Below are positions 25,607 to 33,406 of a DNA stretch of 49,147 nucleotides, in pieces; the first letter of the stretch is position 1, and every line of letters begins with the position of its first letter. Made by a program: the position numbers and the translations under genes. The stretch is from contig JAJRTE010000017.1 in the NCBI GenBank assembly GCA_024278455.1, positions 1 through 49,147 on the forward strand. The letters are read 5' to 3'. The notes under the pieces were generated by a model, which saw only the letters and a program-made list of their open reading frames with translations, was not told the DNA's origin and searched no databases. Origin of the DNA: Myxococcota bacterium (GTDB lineage Bacteria > Myxococcota_A > UBA796 > JAJRTE01).

Positions 25607-27292
25607 TCACAACGGATCATGGTTCTTCCCGTGGCAGAGGAGGTAACACTTGCCGCGGTCGGGACCGAACTCGACGTACTGCGGACCTTGCCCTCCCGGG
25701 GTGCTTCCCATCACCGCACGCCCCGTCTTGTCTCTCAACATGAAGTTGATAAGCGCGCCACTGTCCCGCGACCCGTGGGCATCGTGGCATACCGCGCAGG
25801 AAGCCGGTCGCTCCCCCAAGAGGTGGGTCCGATGGGAAAAGGTGTCCCCCGGTCGATCGCGCAGCAACGCCACACGGTCGTGGCACTTGTAGCACATCGA
25901 GTAGGCCTGGTACGACTCGGGCTCCTCGTGATTCGTTCGGTACTCCCGTTCCAGGATCGGTGCGTACCTCGAGCCATGAGGCCCTCGAGGTCTTGAACCG
26001 GAGGGCGTCCATTCATCATTGTTGTGGCAGTCCGTGCAGTAGATGAGGCTCCACGCCGAGTAGCCGGGGACAAGACCCTCCATGGACGTGTTTCTGCCCA
26101 CCGCTGCAATCGGATGAAAGGATGCATTGCCCGGATCGATTTTCAGGCGAATGTTGCGAATGTCGTCCACGCGGACGATACCGGGTTCGGTGAAGAAGTC
26201 CCTGTCACCGTGGCATTTGATACAGACTTCATACTCATTCTGGGCTTCAGCGATCATTCTGCCGGAGATGTTCACGCCGGTGACGCCCCGCATGACGCCG
26301 GGCACCGAGGGGGGCAAGGCCGGGCTTTGTGTGGACTGATGGGGGTTGTGGCAGTCCGAACATGACACGTGGCGAGGCATGAAGAGCGGATCCTCGCTGG
26401 GGTCGTGGGTCCAGTCGAACGAGACGACCCGGTGCGCGCTGGTCTTGGCAAACTCGCGCTCGAGGTTGGACATCGCGACGCTCCCGTCATGGCACTCCAG
26501 GCATATCCCCCGCTCTCTCCCGCTCTTGAGCAAGCGCTGAGGCTGCGGGGCGCCGTGCGGCTGGTGGCAGTTGCGGCACCCGTTGTCGGTCACGGTTTGG
26601 TACGGAGCATTCTGCCACGGATTGCGCCCGATCCCGTTCCACGTCGCGTGCGATCGCGCGTGAGGGGAGCGCTTCCACCCCCGCTGGCGGTGACAGGCCG
26701 TGCAAAGTGCGCCCCCGCGATTGTCAATTCTCAGGAAGTTCCCAAAACGGTCTTCGTGGGGGTCGTGGCAGGAGGTACACTGCATCTGTTGGCTTCCGTC
26801 GAGATGGATCTCCTTGGGGAGCGCTTGAGGATCCACCAGTTGCCCCTGCTTGAGCACCAGGCCGGTGTCGTAGACGAACGATATCGGGTGGTCATCCGAC
26901 AGGTCCGTGCCCAGAGAGCCCCCTGCTTCCCGTCCCGCAGTCCCAAACCCTGGCTCCTTCGCCCATCGCAGGTTCCCCAGCGCTGTCGTCCCGTCGTGGC
27001 AACTCAGGCAGAGACGAGAAGCTCCGGTGGGTTGCCGGAGGTTGGCCTCGAGGGTCGAGCTGGTGTACAGGCTGTAGATCCTGGGCGGAATGTCCCGGCT
27101 CCAGAGTGCTCGAGTCGTTCGCGCGCCGTGCGGCGTGTGACAGTACTCGCAGATGTCGTCGCTCCCCGTCGCCCCGGGTGCTCCGCCGCCTGACACCGTG
27201 AGGTCGTGCGCGGTCCCGGCAATACCGCCACGGGCCGTTTGCACGCCGGAGAACAGGGCACATGTCAGAAACACGATCGTTGACCTATTCAT
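25607..27292 (-). CDS. Exported 12-heme cytochrome with OmcE-like N-terminal tetraheme module
   Basis: 561 residues. A signal peptide (about 1-22) precedes a module closely matching the tetraheme protein at 32429-33166: G-x-AHDLTV, CEYCHTPHGA, CLSCHDG, SDDHPISF, CTSCHDPHE, CTACH. Seven more CxxCH sites follow (CRNCH, CLECH, CSDCH, CIKCH, CTDCH, CYKCH, CAVCH). The final cysteine pair reads CYLLCH, a CX3CH spacing (codons 25631-25648), so eleven canonical sites plus one candidate. The CSDCHNPH and CTSCHDPH forms belong to the doubled-CxxCH family of extracellular cytochromes. AGGTGG sits 5 bp before the ATG. The start overlaps the stop of the upstream propeller gene by 8 bp, so the two are translationally coupled. 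Likely the surface-exposed output of the conduit. Confidence 0.93.
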   Translation of the reverse strand: MNRSTIVFLTCALFSGVQTARGGIAGTAHDLTVSGGGAPGATGSDDICEYCHTPHGARTTRALWSRDIPPRIYSLYTSSTLEANLRQPTGASRLCLSCHDGTTALGNLRWAKEPGFGTAGREAGGSLGTDLSDDHPISFVYDTGLVLKQGQLVDPQALPKEIHLDGSQQMQCTSCHDPHEDRFGNFLRIDNRGGALCTACHRQRGWKRSPHARSHATWNGIGRNPWQNAPYQTVTDNGCRNCHQPHGAPQPQRLLKSGRERGICLECHDGSVAMSNLEREFAKTSAHRVVSFDWTHDPSEDPLFMPRHVSCSDCHNPHQSTQSPALPPSVPGVMRGVTGVNISGRMIAEAQNEYEVCIKCHGDRDFFTEPGIVRVDDIRNIRLKIDPGNASFHPIAAVGRNTSMEGLVPGYSAWSLIYCTDCHNNDEWTPSGSRPRGPHGSRYAPILEREYRTNHEEPESYQAYSMCYKCHDRVALLRDRPGDTFSHRTHLLGERPASCAVCHDAHGSRDSGALINFMLRDKTGRAVMGSTPGGQGPQYVEFGPDRGKCYLLCHGKNHDPL

Positions 27293-28328
27293 GGTCGCCA
27301 CCTGGAAGATACTCGAAGATCTGGATTCGCTGATTGTACGCATCTGCGACATAGATCCGATCCCGGGCATCGATGAAAATGCCGCTTGGCAGCCAAAACT
27401 GGCCTGGTCCAAGCCCACGTTCCCCAAAAGTCAGCAGGAATCTGCCCTCTCGATCGAAGATCTGAACGGCGTCGAACAAGGCTTCCACTACGTAGATGTG
27501 CCCGTCGCTGTCTATGGCGAGCCCCTTGGGGCTGGCGAACTGCCCCGCCGAGTCCCCATGTTCTCCCAACTGGCCCGCGAACCGACCGTCCGGTGTGAAC
27601 ATTTGCACCCGAAACCCCAGGGAGTCCGTGACATAGAGCAGGCCCTCCCGGTCCACGGCCAGATAGGTCGGGAAATTGAACTCTCCTTCGCCTGCCCCTC
27701 GACGCCCGATCGTTCCCTCGAGCCGGCCGTCGCCGGAGAACACCACGATCTGGTGCAGGGCGCTGTCCGCCACGTAGAGCCTGTCGTGCACCGAATCGTA
27801 GGCGATCCCGGTCGGACGCCGAAACGGGTACGGGAGCGTCGCCTCGAGTTCGCCTTCGGAACCCTGCAGGACGAAAACCTCACCCAACACGGAGTCGGTC
27901 AGAAAGAAGCGTTTGCCAGGACCAAACGCCACCGCGATCGGGGAAACCAATCGCTGCTGCCCGACGTTTCGAATCCGCCGGAGCCAACGTTTGCTCGTGC
28001 TGATGATCCAGACGGCCTGGGCGCCCGGATCTGTCACCAGAACAGTCGTTGCGTCCGCGGCGATCCCTGTCGGACGAACGAACCAGGTCTCCTGCCTTCC
28101 CGCGAAGAAGCTGCCAACGCGTGCCCAGAAAGAGGGGCGGATGCCAAGGTCCGCCGGCTCTGCAACACACTGAATCTGCCTGATCCTCGAGGGCAGGGGC
28201 GGAGCAGGCCAAACCATCTGCCGCACCGCTTTCTCAGGCTCCGTCGAAGGCCGTCCCCGCACCGCAGCGCATCCCGCACTCAACATAGCCATCACCACGA
28301 ACGTGGCGACAAGCCTGGTTGCACCCAT
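27285..28328 (-). CDS. NHL-repeat (six-bladed beta-propeller) lipoprotein
   Basis: 347 residues. The lipobox is LSAGC (Cys about 20). The rest is a six-bladed propeller built from NHL repeats, each with the strand pattern P-x-G-I-A, D, R-L-Y-V-A-D and I-x-V-F (for example RPTGIAYDSVHDRLYVADS and FPTYLAVDREGLLYVTDS). It is paralogous to the propeller lipoprotein at 33407-34525. GAGG lies 5 bp before this ATG. It is followed, with overlap, by the 12-heme exported cytochrome and lies 97 bp after the barrel gene. NHL propellers bind proteins or glycans; here a structural or assembly role on the cell surface is inferred from position. Confidence 0.92.
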   Translation of the reverse strand: MGATRLVATFVVMAMLSAGCAAVRGRPSTEPEKAVRQMVWPAPPLPSRIRQIQCVAEPADLGIRPSFWARVGSFFAGRQETWFVRPTGIAADATTVLVTDPGAQAVWIISTSKRWLRRIRNVGQQRLVSPIAVAFGPGKRFFLTDSVLGEVFVLQGSEGELEATLPYPFRRPTGIAYDSVHDRLYVADSALHQIVVFSGDGRLEGTIGRRGAGEGEFNFPTYLAVDREGLLYVTDSLGFRVQMFTPDGRFAGQLGEHGDSAGQFASPKGLAIDSDGHIYVVEALFDAVQIFDREGRFLLTFGERGLGPGQFWLPSGIFIDARDRIYVADAYNQRIQIFEYLPGGDHE

Positions 28329-28385
28329 CTCAACCTCTCCACTTCGGAATCGGAAAAGGATCCCGGTCCCCGAGCACCGCGGATG

Positions 28386-28411
28386 GCCTGAGCGGCCCAC
28401 CCGGGCCAGGC
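28386..28411 (-). terminator. GC-rich hairpin between the barrel and propeller genes
   Basis: Outer arms GCCT/AGGC enclose GGCCC-ACCC-GGGCC, a nested stem in the 97-bp spacer. It lacks a U-tract, so attenuation or mRNA processing that lowers expression of the downstream genes is as likely as termination. Confidence 0.4.
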
Positions 28412-28425
28412 ACAGTTCGGTGCCG

Positions 28426-30501
28426 TCAGAACAGCTTCCTCCGGACCTGAAGCATGGCTCGGAACTCCCCCGGACCAACACCATCTCTCCTCCGGCTCGA
28501 GTAGGTCACCGAAGAGTTCACCTCGAGCCGCCGAAACAGCCAACGCCATCGCAGGTTGGCCTCGGTCACCTGCTCGAAATACTGCTCGGAATCCTCAAAC
28601 ATAGCGTCGAGCCACCAGTTTCTCACATAAGCCTCGAGTAGGAAGCGGTATCCGAGATTGTAGGTGATGGAGAGGCGTCCCCCCAACGCATTCGACACCC
28701 GGTCCGGCGCACTCCAGTCGACGCAATCCGTATCCGCGCGGTCCTGGCAATCCTGCGTGTCATAGTAGCGCATCAAACTCTGATCACCGTTTAGACTCAT
28801 GGAGAAAGACGGGCGGAAACGCAGGCTCACAGACCCGCCGCTGCGCACACCGCGATAGCTCTGGTACCTCGACTGGGAGCGGCTTACCTCGCCTGTCAAC
28901 GCAAGGCGCAGCACCTCACCGGTCCACCGAAGTTCCGCCCCCGCGCTGTCGGTCCGCAGGTTCTCGAGCAGATTCTCGCCTCCCCCCGATATCAGGTTCT
29001 GGTCGAGCTGTTCATGGCCCGCGCGCACGGAGAACCAGGGGTAGTGCAGGCCGACGTCAGCATAAATGCTGGTGGTGTAGAAGGTCATGTTAGGCGCCGC
29101 GTAAGCGTAGTCGACGGATACCGTGTCCCCGGGATTGATGCCGGGGGATGTGCCGTTGCAAGGGAGCGGGACTATCTCGGTCGTATAGCCGACGGTACGA
29201 ACCAGGTAGTCGCGTCCCGGCTCGAGAATGACCGGTACGGGCACCGGTTCGCACCCCAGGGGCAGATCCCCTTCTGGCACTGCGATCTTGGTCACAACAA
29301 TTGTGTTCTCAGTGACTTGCAGGTTGTCAAGTGCCAAGGGATAGGCCACCGGGGTCTCCGCTTCGTGCTCCTCTCGCGCGGTGTAGCTTTCTCCCGAACT
29401 GAACTCGTCGTTCTCGTACTGCAAGCCCCCACCCAGGCCCGCGGTCACGCGGCCCCTCCCGCGCAGCTTCTTGTTGTAGACAAAATCGAGACGATTCCGG
29501 CCGACTCTTTTCGACCCCTCGGCGGCCTCTTGCAGAAGCACGTCACCTCGCACCCTGGTGGTGAGGCTCCTGTAGAGCCGGTGCTGGACCCCGGCGAAAG
29601 CGGATTGACTCATGTTGATGACATCGTCTGACCGAGTATAGGTCCCGTTGACCCGGTACTCCGATCGCAGCCGGCTGGAATGTTTTGCGCTCACCAACTC
29701 ATCAATCTCGGCAATCGAGTAGGCCGACGTTGGACCTTTGCGTGTGTACGCCCGCAGCCGCGAATCCCATCGCCAGTTCAGTTCCGGGCCCAGGTCGATG
29801 CTGTAGTAGGCATTACCTTCGTGACTCCGATAGCTCATGTCGGGCGTGATCTCATCGGCAAGGTCGATGTACTCGTATCGAAAAACCGCCTCGCTGTCGA
29901 TCCAGCCTCGCCTCCCGTGGTAGAGCAGGTTGCGGCGGTTTTCCCGCATGAACGCACCGTCCTCACCTTCCGTCTCGGCCAGGTGCCCCATCTGATAGAA
30001 CTCCTCGCGATAGACAATCCAGGACGGGATATAGAATCGCCTGAAGGACATCCGGAAACCGTGGCTCGTGGCCACCACCTCGGTCCGGCTGGTCAACTCC
30101 CTGGAGAGATAGTACTGGTTTCGACGTGCGAACAGACCGAAAGCGAGGGGAGACAGGGGCAAGATGTCTGCAACGGCATCGTACCCCCAGAGGGTCGCAA
30201 AAGACATTTGGTCCAGGAAGTTGCGAAAGCTCTGGCTGAAGCCGAAATTGGCGCCGAGGCTGAACCTTGCCAGACGCGGGTCCCAGAGTGCTGCATCCAG
30301 CGTCCTGATGCGAAGCCGTTGTTGCAACAGCAGGTCGTGGGTGAGATCGTCGCCGGCATTCTGGCGGATGTAGTCGCCTCCCAGCGAGTACTCGCCCTGG
30401 AACTTCTCAAGTGGGACTGACTGTGCGAACGAGACCTGCCGAGACAGGACAAGACACAACACCAGAAGCGTTGCACATCCCGCATGGTCCCAACGTTTCA
30501 T
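28426..30501 (-). CDS. Outer-membrane beta-barrel, putative porin of a porin-cytochrome conduit
   Basis: 691 residues with a signal peptide (ending VSFAQ, about 27) and no CxxCH. The body shows alternating hydrophobic/polar strands rich in Tyr, Trp and Arg (for example RLRIRTLDAALWDPRLARFSL). It ends VRRKLF, with the C-terminal Phe typical of outer-membrane proteins recognised by the BAM complex. A loop of about 100 residues near 385-480 (NLQVTENTIVV, PLGCEPVPVPVILEPGRDYLVR) breaks the strand pattern. Its ATG overlaps the stop of the triheme cytochrome gene by 4 bp, which follows a hexaheme lipoprotein. This gene order, periplasm-facing cytochromes then barrel then surface cytochrome, is that of porin-cytochrome complexes of Geobacter (Pcc/Ext type). 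Sequence identity to a known Ext barrel was not tested. Confidence 0.87.
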   Translation of the reverse strand: MKRWDHAGCATLLVLCLVLSRQVSFAQSVPLEKFQGEYSLGGDYIRQNAGDDLTHDLLLQQRLRIRTLDAALWDPRLARFSLGANFGFSQSFRNFLDQMSFATLWGYDAVADILPLSPLAFGLFARRNQYYLSRELTSRTEVVATSHGFRMSFRRFYIPSWIVYREEFYQMGHLAETEGEDGAFMRENRRNLLYHGRRGWIDSEAVFRYEYIDLADEITPDMSYRSHEGNAYYSIDLGPELNWRWDSRLRAYTRKGPTSAYSIAEIDELVSAKHSSRLRSEYRVNGTYTRSDDVINMSQSAFAGVQHRLYRSLTTRVRGDVLLQEAAEGSKRVGRNRLDFVYNKKLRGRGRVTAGLGGGLQYENDEFSSGESYTAREEHEAETPVAYPLALDNLQVTENTIVVTKIAVPEGDLPLGCEPVPVPVILEPGRDYLVRTVGYTTEIVPLPCNGTSPGINPGDTVSVDYAYAAPNMTFYTTSIYADVGLHYPWFSVRAGHEQLDQNLISGGGENLLENLRTDSAGAELRWTGEVLRLALTGEVSRSQSRYQSYRGVRSGGSVSLRFRPSFSMSLNGDQSLMRYYDTQDCQDRADTDCVDWSAPDRVSNALGGRLSITYNLGYRFLLEAYVRNWWLDAMFEDSEQYFEQVTEANLRWRWLFRRLEVNSSVTYSSRRRDGVGPGEFRAMLQVRRKLF

Positions 30502-30845
30502 GGCTCAACATGACATTTCGTGCAGGAATCGAAACTCACCGACCAGGCGACCTTGCCGTTGTGGCAGGCACCGCAGAACTTGCCCTTGTCGATTTCATCC
30601 ATGGTGATCCGGGTCCCGCGCTTCATCTCGAATATGGATGGATGACAGGCATAGCACCGGTACCGAATCCGGTGGTACCAGTGGGAAAACACCGAGGGAG
30701 GGAGCATGGCGTTTTCCACGTAACGCTTGAGAACGAGATCGCCCTCGACCGCGAGACCTCGCGACTGGACGAAGACGCCCCCGAAAGCGAGGACAAGGGC
30801 CAGAACACACAGTGTGGGAAGGACGTGACCCGGGTGCTTCATCAC
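30498..30845 (-). CDS. Small triheme c7-type cytochrome
   Basis: 115 residues. An uncleaved anchor or signal segment (about 10-32) is followed by one c7 triheme module with CYACH, CGACH and CTKCH. Axial histidines come from FSHWYHRIRYRC. The intervening segment (MKRGTRITMDEIDKGKFCG) is the hallmark shared with both hexaheme lipoproteins, but the VDW linker unit found before their modules is missing here. It sits 6 bp behind the hexaheme gene and overlaps the barrel gene start, in the middle of a coupled trio. The probable job is to bridge the hexaheme protein and the barrel. Confidence 0.92.
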   Translation of the reverse strand: MMKHPGHVLPTLCVLALVLAFGGVFVQSRGLAVEGDLVLKRYVENAMLPPSVFSHWYHRIRYRCYACHPSIFEMKRGTRITMDEIDKGKFCGACHNGKVAWSVSFDSCTKCHVEP

Positions 30846-30851
30846 CTTCGC

Positions 30852-31934
30852 CTACCTTTCCTGGGGACCGAGAGCCTGGTGGCAGCGCCCGCAAGCCTCC
30901 AGGGAGAAAGCGACCGTACCGTGGCACAGTCCACAGGATTCGCCTCTCGACATGTCCTCCATCGTCGCAGCGCGAGTGCCCTGCTTCATCTCGTAGAGGC
31001 GAGGATGACAGTTCTCACACGACAGCCATTCGGTATGGGCTCGGTGGGGAAAGACCACTTTCATTTCGGGATCTTCCACCGGAATCATGTCAACATCGAG
31101 TTCCAAGACCTCTTCTCCTTCCGCTTCGGGGGAGAGGCCTCTTCTCGGGCGGATCACCTCGCTGTCAAGCGCTCTGACCCAATCGACATTGCCCGTTTCG
31201 TCCAGGGGGAGGCGCTTAAGGGTCTCGGCCCACTCCCTGGTCTGCTCGGCTGGAGGCCGGACGGTTTCTTCCCGTTCCCAAGCCGAATGCTCTGGAATCC
31301 CGCGGTGGCATCGGGAGCACCCCTTTTCGGCACCGAACGAGACCGGGCCATGGCACACGCCACAATAGCGTCCAGCATTGATCTTGTCCATGGACAGGAC
31401 CAGCGGATTCTCCGTCTTTGACAGCGGAAAAATCCCTGGATGGCAGTTCCAGCACGCAAGCCATTCCGTATGCGGGGCGTGAGAGAACGCCACGCTGAAC
31501 ATTCGACCCGACGAAGAAGACAATGTATATTCCAGATCCAACACAGGTTGCCGCCGCTCTTCCGGATCGACGCCGGGCCGAGGGGAGATGATCCGGTCAT
31601 CCAATGCCCGAACCCAGTCAGGACTGCCTGCCGCCGTCGTCGGAAGAAGCTTCGATACTTCCGCCCAACTGCCAGCTTCTGTGATCGGCGGTCCGGCGCT
31701 CCCCATGCCGGCCCGCCCGCTTCCTGTCTCCCCCCCGCGAAGACGAGCCAACTGACGTTCCAGCTTCTCGATTTCCGCCGGCAGGTCTCGCCGAACCCGC
31801 CGCAGAGGTGGTGGCTGCGTACCGGGACCCTCCAGGAGCCAGTGCCTCATCCGCGCGTTGCAACCCGCTGCCATCCCGATGCCCAGCACACCGGCGAGCC
31901 CCGCCATCACCAGGATCGCGGCCCTTCGGTTCAC
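30852..31934 (-). CDS. Hexaheme cytochrome lipoprotein of the conduit, two c7-type triheme modules
   Basis: 360 residues, GTG start with GGAG 7 bp upstream. The lipobox is MAAGC (Cys about 25), then a coiled-coil-like stretch (LPAEIEKLERQLARLRGG). Two linker-plus-triheme units follow, with hemes at CWNCH, CGVCH, CSRCH and at CENCH, CGLCH, CGRCH. Each module begins with a His pair (FSHAPHTEWLAC, FPHRAHTEWLSC) and each linker contains the DW-V-RAL motif. It is the first gene of a tight trio with the triheme protein and the barrel. Paralogous along its whole length to the protein at 11075-12151. Likely the periplasmic electron entry of the conduit. Confidence 0.93.
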   Translation of the reverse strand: MNRRAAILVMAGLAGVLGIGMAAGCNARMRHWLLEGPGTQPPPLRRVRRDLPAEIEKLERQLARLRGGETGSGRAGMGSAGPPITEAGSWAEVSKLLPTTAAGSPDWVRALDDRIISPRPGVDPEERRQPVLDLEYTLSSSSGRMFSVAFSHAPHTEWLACWNCHPGIFPLSKTENPLVLSMDKINAGRYCGVCHGPVSFGAEKGCSRCHRGIPEHSAWEREETVRPPAEQTREWAETLKRLPLDETGNVDWVRALDSEVIRPRRGLSPEAEGEEVLELDVDMIPVEDPEMKVVFPHRAHTEWLSCENCHPRLYEMKQGTRAATMEDMSRGESCGLCHGTVAFSLEACGRCHQALGPQER

Positions 31935-32428
31935 CGGGTCGCTCCGGCCTGAATGCCCTGGGCATGGAGACCAAGAGCAGGCGGAAACAGCTCAGGACTT
32001 CCTGTCCACACGCGTTCCGTAGGCAAAACGTTCACCAGGCGACCGCCTCCTTGCGCTTCGAGACAGCGGCAGGCCACGACAACCGAACGGTATCTAGATA
32101 GCACACATACCCCGGGGCTACCATCGATATCCGAATCAGATGCAGGCCACGGGTCCCGGGAACTGCAGTGCTTCGGCCTCCCCGGCAACGGCTGCGGTCG
32201 CGCTTCGCCATTCGGGTCGTACAGGTTCAGCCACCCGGCCTGAGCACGGGCAACCCCCCGGGCAACTGCAGAACGGGGAAACGGCAGGATGTCGCGGGGT
32301 CATGGGTATCAAGGGATTGTGCGGGAGCCAGCGCCACGGAAACAATCCCACACATTGGCGCATTGTTCGCGGAGAACGTCTGACAACCGCCAGGAAGCGA
32401 CCAAGGACCGAAAGCCGACTGAGAAACG
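31935..32428. other. Intergenic region between the OmcE-like gene and the conduit operon
   Basis: About 490 bp without a recognisable gene. It should hold the 3' end of the tetraheme transcript and the promoter of the hexaheme-triheme-barrel operon, but I found no convincing terminator or -35/-10 pair. Confidence 0.5.
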
Positions 32429-33166
32429 TTACTTGACGTGGCACTTCAGACAGATGTAGTTGCTGTCGTTCCCGGTCAGAGTCCCCCGAAGCAGGTACAG
32501 TCCCACGCTGGCCTTGTTGTGAACGTCATGGCAAGACGAACACTCGATGCCGGTCTGCCCGGCGACCGGGCCGGCGGCGATGTTGCCGGAGCCATCATCG
32601 TTGAACATCCGGATGCCCAGGCTCACGGGATCGGCCTGCCACTCGCCCAACTGGATTCCGTCACCCGTGGTGCTGCCATTGTAGGTGTTGGCCACGTTGT
32701 TGTACGGATAGGGCACGGCCAGAGGATGGTTGCCCCCCATGTCGCCGCCATACCCGACCGCGTAGATTTCGCCTTCGGAGAATTTCCGATTCCAGAGAAT
32801 CCCGGGATCGCCGCCGTTGAACCAGTTGACATCACCGATGGCCACGCTGCCGTCGTGGCAGCTCAGACACTTCACCGACGGGCCCTGGTAGGTGTCTCCC
32901 TGGACTGTCGGGAACGTCGTCCCGGCCGTCGTGGAAGGAACGTCCCAGGAGAACGTGTTGGTGGTGAGTTCATGATTCCACAGAAGCTTGGTGGATGACG
33001 CCTGGTGAGGGGTGTGGCAGAACGTGCACAATCCCACGTCCTGACTCGCGTCGTCCGTGAAATCGTGCTTGGAACCGGCAATCCCATCTCCCGGAGCGGC
33101 CGAAGCCGTCAGCGGGTAGAAAAAGGCTGCAGCGGCGAGAACTACGGTGACAGTGATCCTTCTCAT
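32429..33166 (-). CDS. OmcE-like exported tetraheme cytochrome, candidate nanowire subunit
   Basis: 245 residues. A signal peptide (cleavage near TASAA, about 23) precedes GDGIAGSKHDF. Four CxxCH sites follow (CTFCHTPHQ, CLSCHDG, CSSCHDVH, CLKCH), with five additional histidines (KHD, PHQ, NHE, NHP, VHN) for distal ligation. Size, heme number and motif order match OmcE-type cytochromes, which polymerise into extracellular heme filaments in Geobacter; whether this protein polymerises is inference. The chain ends two residues after the last heme site. GGAGG lies 8-9 bp before the ATG, and a possible structured leader precedes it. The propeller lipoprotein gene is directly upstream on the same strand. 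Confidence 0.93.
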   Translation of the reverse strand: MRRITVTVVLAAAAFFYPLTASAAPGDGIAGSKHDFTDDASQDVGLCTFCHTPHQASSTKLLWNHELTTNTFSWDVPSTTAGTTFPTVQGDTYQGPSVKCLSCHDGSVAIGDVNWFNGGDPGILWNRKFSEGEIYAVGYGGDMGGNHPLAVPYPYNNVANTYNGSTTGDGIQLGEWQADPVSLGIRMFNDDGSGNIAAGPVAGQTGIECSSCHDVHNKASVGLYLLRGTLTGNDSNYICLKCHVK

Positions 33167-33185
33167 GCTCTTGACCTCCAAAGTC

Positions 33186-33238
33186 GGTTTTGCCTCCTCC
33201 CAGAGGACTCGGACTGAATCCACATCCACGCAAAATCC
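33186..33238 (-). promoter_or_regulatory. Possible structured 5' leader of the OmcE-like gene
   Basis: On the minus strand GGATTTTGC and GCAAAACC can pair (one bulged A) and enclose two smaller hairpins, GGA-TTCAG-TCC and CCTC-TGG-GAGG, a three-way-junction shape that ends about 20 nt before the start. It does not match the GEMM consensus as I know it. A coincidental fold is possible. Confidence 0.3.
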
Positions 33239-33277
33239 TACCAGTTCATTATTCCCTGTTTTGGTCAACTTGAGAAT

Positions 33278-33297
33278 CCCCCGGAAGGGGGGTTTTA
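33278..33297 (+). terminator. C5/G5 hairpin followed by a short T-run
   Basis: CCCCC-GGAA-GGGGG then GTTTTA on the plus strand. No plus-strand gene ends nearby, so it may act on antisense transcripts or, as a plain hairpin, at the end of the minus-strand propeller transcript. Confidence 0.4.
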
Positions 33298-33406
33298 TGG
33301 AAATTATGGGCTGTACGGGTATGGCCAGAAGGGGCCACTGGACGCGCTTGGTCGCTGCGACGCCGGGCAGATCGGGGTCGTGCGCCGCCAAGGGGCGGCC
33401 CCCTTG

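Noticed and set aside
33186..33266. Sigma54-type promoter and GEMM riboswitch before the OmcE-like gene
   Set aside because: The GG/GC elements on the minus strand are 9 instead of 10 bp apart, and the GEMM core sequence is not present.
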